8,934 nt of DNA, from contig JAOZOM010000068.1 of assembly GCA_029933275.1 (NCBI GenBank), positions 1-8,934 on the forward strand, given 5' to 3'. Position 1 is the first letter of the stretch. Each line of letters starts with the position of its first letter. Shown piece by piece: positions 6,310-8,934 of this stretch. This DNA is from Anaerolineales bacterium. Its GTDB lineage: Bacteria; Chloroflexota; Anaerolineae; Anaerolineales; Villigracilaceae. The translations under genes were made by a program, and so were the position numbers. The notes beneath the pieces were generated by a model, which saw only the letters and a list, made by a program, of their open reading frames with translations, searched no databases and had not been told where the DNA came from.

Positions 6310-8795
6310 TAGCTCATATCTCCTTTGGCTTCGCCCCAAAAATGAGCGAGTGCTTCGCCAAGTAATTGATGTTCTTCTTTTTCGAGATTGGCATCTATGG
6401 CGAAGAGAGCTTTGGCGCGTTCGCGTGCTTTTTCAATCAAATCTATATCGGTCAGACTCGCCATGCGGAGACCTGTGCCATAGCCAGATTGGCGTGTGCC
6501 TAAGAATTCGCCGGGACCGCGTTGTTGGAGATCTTTTTCGGCGAGAACAAAGCCATCGTTACTCTCTGCCATTGCGAGGAGACGTTCGTTTTCAGTATCA
6601 TCATCGCTGGAGGGGATGAGCAGGCAATAGGATTTTTCGAGTCCGCGTCCCACTCGTCCGCGTAGTTGATGGAGTTGTGCTAAACCGAAGCGATCTGCGC
6701 CTTCGATGAGCATCACGGTTGCGTTGGAGACATCCACCCCAACTTCGACAACGGTAGTCGCAACGAGGATATCGTATTCTTTAGTGCGGAATTTTTCCAT
6801 CACTTCTTCTTTTTCTGCGGCTTTCATTCGTCCATGCAAAAGCCCGACTCTGAGTTTACGGAAAACTTCGGCTTGGAGCGAGGCGTGTTCTTCAACCGCG
6901 GCACGCGCTTCGATTTTTTCACTCTCTTCAACAAGCGGATAAATGATGAAGGCTTGTCTTCCATCCAAGACCTGCGCACGAATCATTGTGTAGGCGCGTT
7001 CTCTTTCTCGTGGGCGCAAAACATGCGTTTCGATGGGTTGTCGCCCTTCGGGCATTTCATTCATCACGGAAATATCTAAATCGCCGTGAACAGTGAGGGC
7101 GAGGGAACGAGGAATCGGCGTTGCGGTCATCACCAAAAGATGCAGATTTTCGCCCTTCTCGCGGAGCGCAGCGCGTTGATCGACACCAAAGCGATGTTGT
7201 TCATCCACGATGGCGAGTTGCAAATCTTTGAATTCGACAGGTCCTTGAATTAGGGCATGTGTGCCAACGATGACCTTAATCTCACCTGAGATTAGACCTT
7301 CGCGAATCTCTTGTTTTCTGGCTTCAGGGGTATCGCCTACGAGTAAGCGAATTTCACTTTCTTTTAATCCCTCTTCTCCAGCAGTAAGCATTTGGCTCAA
7401 GCTACGATAATGTTGTTCGGCGAGAATGCTGGTGGGTGCCATAATTGCAGATTGTGCGCCGCCGTGCGCGATAATCTCGATTGCCATCGCGGCTACGACT
7501 GTTTTACCAGAGCCAACATCGCCTTGTAGCAAACGGTTCATCGGTCTGCCAGAGCCAAAATCCATCACAATATCGGAAACGGCTTTTTCCTGCGAATCGG
7601 TCAAGGAGAAAGGTAAAATATCTTTTCTGGCTTGTAGCCATTCTTCCGGTACATCGAAGATGCGTCCCATCACCGATTGCCAATCGCGTTTTTGGCGAAG
7701 AACGCCCATTTGCAAGAAGAAAATCTCGTCAAAGGCTAAACGCTCGCGCGCCAATTTCAAATGGCTTTGTGATTTCGGGAAATGGACATTTTCTAAAGCG
7801 GTATCCAAACGCGGTAATTTTGCCGCCAAACGGACACTTTCGGGTAGATGGTCGGTGATTTTTGGCGCCCAATAGCTAATCACCTGCTTCATCTGCTTAC
7901 GAAGCCATTTTTGGGTAATTTTTGCGGTGAGTGCATAAATCGGCACAATCCGATTGGTGTGCAAATTCTCGGTATCCACCATTTCCCAATCAGGGCTTTT
8001 CATTATCAGCCGCCCCAGATATTGGTCAACTTTGCCAGAAACAGAAATCCCCATCCCCTGTTTGAAACGATTCGTCAGCCAGGGTTGGTTGAACCAAGTC
8101 AGCTTCAATGCGCCAGTCCCATCGCCAATCATCACATCGGTAATATGCGACTTTCCGTTGCGAATCGGTCGCCCCGTCACGCTCTGGATGGAGCCGATCA
8201 CGGTCACTTGCTCGCCATACCAAAGCGATTTGATTGGTTTTAGCTGGCTATAATCATCATAACGGCGCGGGAAGTTGTAGAGCATATCGCGGAGGGTGTA
8301 GAGTCCTAATTTTTCGAGGGTAGTCGCGTTGCGGGGACCGACTCCTTGGAGGACGGTGAGTCTCGCTTCTAAGGCGATGGGCGTTTTGCTGGTGGATGCG
8401 CCGGGAACAGATTCGGAGCGGGGACGCGCGGGACGTTGGGTTTGAATCCGTTTCGGAGCCTCTTCCCGCTGAGGGGCAGATTCCGTTAATGACGCGGGAG
8501 CAACTTCAGGTCGCGGTCGAATCGGCTTTTCCTTCCCCAATTCCGGATACTCTTTTTTGAGCCGATTGCCAATCCCAAAAAGAGTATCTTTTCTTGACGC
8601 CGGACTAAGGCGGCTATAATCGCGCAATCGCCCCACAACAGCTTGGATAATATCTTCATTAACGCCATCGTTGCGAGCATCAGATTCCCAATGCTCTAGC
8701 ATACTTGCGAGTCCGCCGATTACGGCGTTATTCTTATAATCGTTCTTCGCTTCTAAGCGAGCGTATTTTTGCAGTTGTTCTATTGAAGGATACAT
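6309..8795 (-). CDS. recG: ATP-dependent DNA helicase RecG
   Basis: The 828-residue RecG remodels stalled replication forks and Holliday junctions. Seen, numbered from ATG at 8795: an unusual N-terminal region of about 140 residues (helical start, then a Pro/Arg-rich linker); the wedge/OB region beginning LQGVGPRNATTLEKLG (149-164) and continuing to about 290; Walker A GDVGSGKT at 425-432; DEQH box at 531-534 followed by RFG; TATPIPR at 557-563; QLRGRVGRG at 710-718; and the RecG-specific GPGEFLGTRQSG at 760-771 of the translocation region. E. coli RecG has about 690 residues, so the N-terminal part is an extension, as in other phyla. The frame continues upstream to a TTG at 8846, but the residues from MYPSIEQLQKYA look like the natural start. 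There is no Shine-Dalgarno site. The stop overlaps the coaD start. Confidence 0.97.
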   Translation of the reverse strand: MYPSIEQLQKYARLEAKNDYKNNAVIGGLASMLEHWESDARNDGVNEDIIQAVVGRLRDYSRLSPASRKDTLFGIGNRLKKEYPELGKEKPIRPRPEVAPASLTESAPQREEAPKRIQTQRPARPRSESVPGASTSKTPIALEARLTVLQGVGPRNATTLEKLGLYTLRDMLYNFPRRYDDYSQLKPIKSLWYGEQVTVIGSIQSVTGRPIRNGKSHITDVMIGDGTGALKLTWFNQPWLTNRFKQGMGISVSGKVDQYLGRLIMKSPDWEMVDTENLHTNRIVPIYALTAKITQKWLRKQMKQVISYWAPKITDHLPESVRLAAKLPRLDTALENVHFPKSQSHLKLARERLAFDEIFFLQMGVLRQKRDWQSVMGRIFDVPEEWLQARKDILPFSLTDSQEKAVSDIVMDFGSGRPMNRLLQGDVGSGKTVVAAMAIEIIAHGGAQSAIMAPTSILAEQHYRSLSQMLTAGEEGLKESEIRLLVGDTPEARKQEIREGLISGEIKVIVGTHALIQGPVEFKDLQLAIVDEQHRFGVDQRAALREKGENLHLLVMTATPIPRSLALTVHGDLDISVMNEMPEGRQPIETHVLRPRERERAYTMIRAQVLDGRQAFIIYPLVEESEKIEARAAVEEHASLQAEVFRKLRVGLLHGRMKAAEKEEVMEKFRTKEYDILVATTVVEVGVDVSNATVMLIEGADRFGLAQLHQLRGRVGRGLEKSYCLLIPSSDDDTENERLLAMAESNDGFVLAEKDLQQRGPGEFLGTRQSGYGTGLRMASLTDIDLIEKARERAKALFAIDANLEKEEHQLLGEALAHFWGEAKGDMS

Positions 8796-8802
8796 AGGGT
8801 AT

Positions 8803-8831
8803 ATTTTATCATGGGGTTGGGATATAGTCTG
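8803..8831 (-). promoter_or_regulatory. Possible promoter for recG
   Basis: On the minus strand TAAAAT at 8808-8803 is a good -10 candidate. At 17-base spacing the -35 position reads CAGACT (8831-8826), sharing only the GAC core with the consensus. Transcription would start within a base or two of the recG ATG at 8795, giving a leaderless message. This would fit the missing ribosome binding site. Confidence 0.35.
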
Positions 8832-8931
8832 TTTTGTAACGCACAAAATCGGGATGAAAACTCATCAGCCAATTTTCTATAAATATCTCCGATTCAAAGA
8901 GGGGAGGTAAATCGGCGTGATAAATCTCTTT
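8809..8931 (-). other. Short open frame upstream of recG, possible end of a gene or remnant
   Basis: On the minus strand 40 codons are open between an in-frame TAA at 8934-8932 and TGA at 8811-8809. The product has a protein-like composition: HADLPPLFESEIFIENW, then MSFHPDFVRYKTDYIPTP. The only ATG in frame is at 8865-8863. It could be the C-terminal end of a gene disrupted by a frameshift near the A/T run at the window edge, a remnant, or chance. It ends 13 bases before recG. I do not recognise a family. Confidence 0.25.
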
Positions 8932-8934
8932 TTA

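Noticed and set aside
6310..6339. Ten-residue N-terminal extension of CoaD
   Set aside because: The internal ATG at 6309 overlaps the recG stop, has AAAGGAG upstream and puts the signature motif at the usual position.
8796..8846. TTG start for RecG adding 17 residues
   Set aside because: No ribosome binding site precedes the TTG, and the added residues do not resemble the family start. The ATG at 8795 is preferred.

Overview
The window is a compact stretch of bacterial chromosome with every supported gene on the minus strand, so it reads right to left. Moderate GC, TAATG stop/start overlaps, lipoproteins with proline/glutamate/threonine-rich linkers, a RecG with a long N-terminal extension, and a coaD followed by a DivIVA-like coiled-coil gene all suggest a Chloroflexota bacterium, probably Anaerolineae. 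This assignment rests on recalled protein style, not on a database search.

Right block (8931-5195): recG (replication fork and recombination helicase) overlaps coaD (coenzyme A biosynthesis) by one base. After a 152-base gap with its own promoter-like sequence comes a DivIVA/SepIVA-like coiled-coil gene, closed by a strong Rho-independent terminator at 5135-5165. This is a housekeeping cluster. A short open frame of unknown status lies just upstream of recG at the window edge.

Middle block (5133-3073): a promoter with a perfect TATAAT drives a 657-residue lipoprotein that starts with TTG. It joins an SGNH-hydrolase-like domain, with Cys where the nucleophilic Ser is expected, to a C-terminal beta-propeller-like region.

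Left block (2992-1): four tightly packed genes in the order NTF2-like small lipoprotein, 39-residue membrane microprotein, MBOAT O-acyltransferase, and membrane-anchored SGNH protein that runs off the left edge. Their junctions are TAAATG, TAATG and TAATG. The microprotein is the most notable find. It has one membrane helix and ends in an aromatic-Ile-Tyr-x-x-Phe hexapeptide (WIYQGF), resembling the C-terminal acyl-shuttle motif of DltX. The adjacent MBOAT lacks such a tail. The block therefore looks like a complete extracytoplasmic polymer O-acylation machine: the MBOAT moves an acyl group across the membrane to the microprotein tyrosine, the SGNH protein passes it to a cell-envelope polymer, and the lipoprotein is an unassigned accessory. 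It is arranged like the Dlt system, but no D-alanine ligase or carrier gene is visible. The acyl group and the polymer are unknown.

No gene-free stretch exceeds 300 bases. The gaps are 2993-3072, 5047-5194, 5642-5793 and the right edge. No tRNA, rRNA, CRISPR array or insertion sequence was seen.
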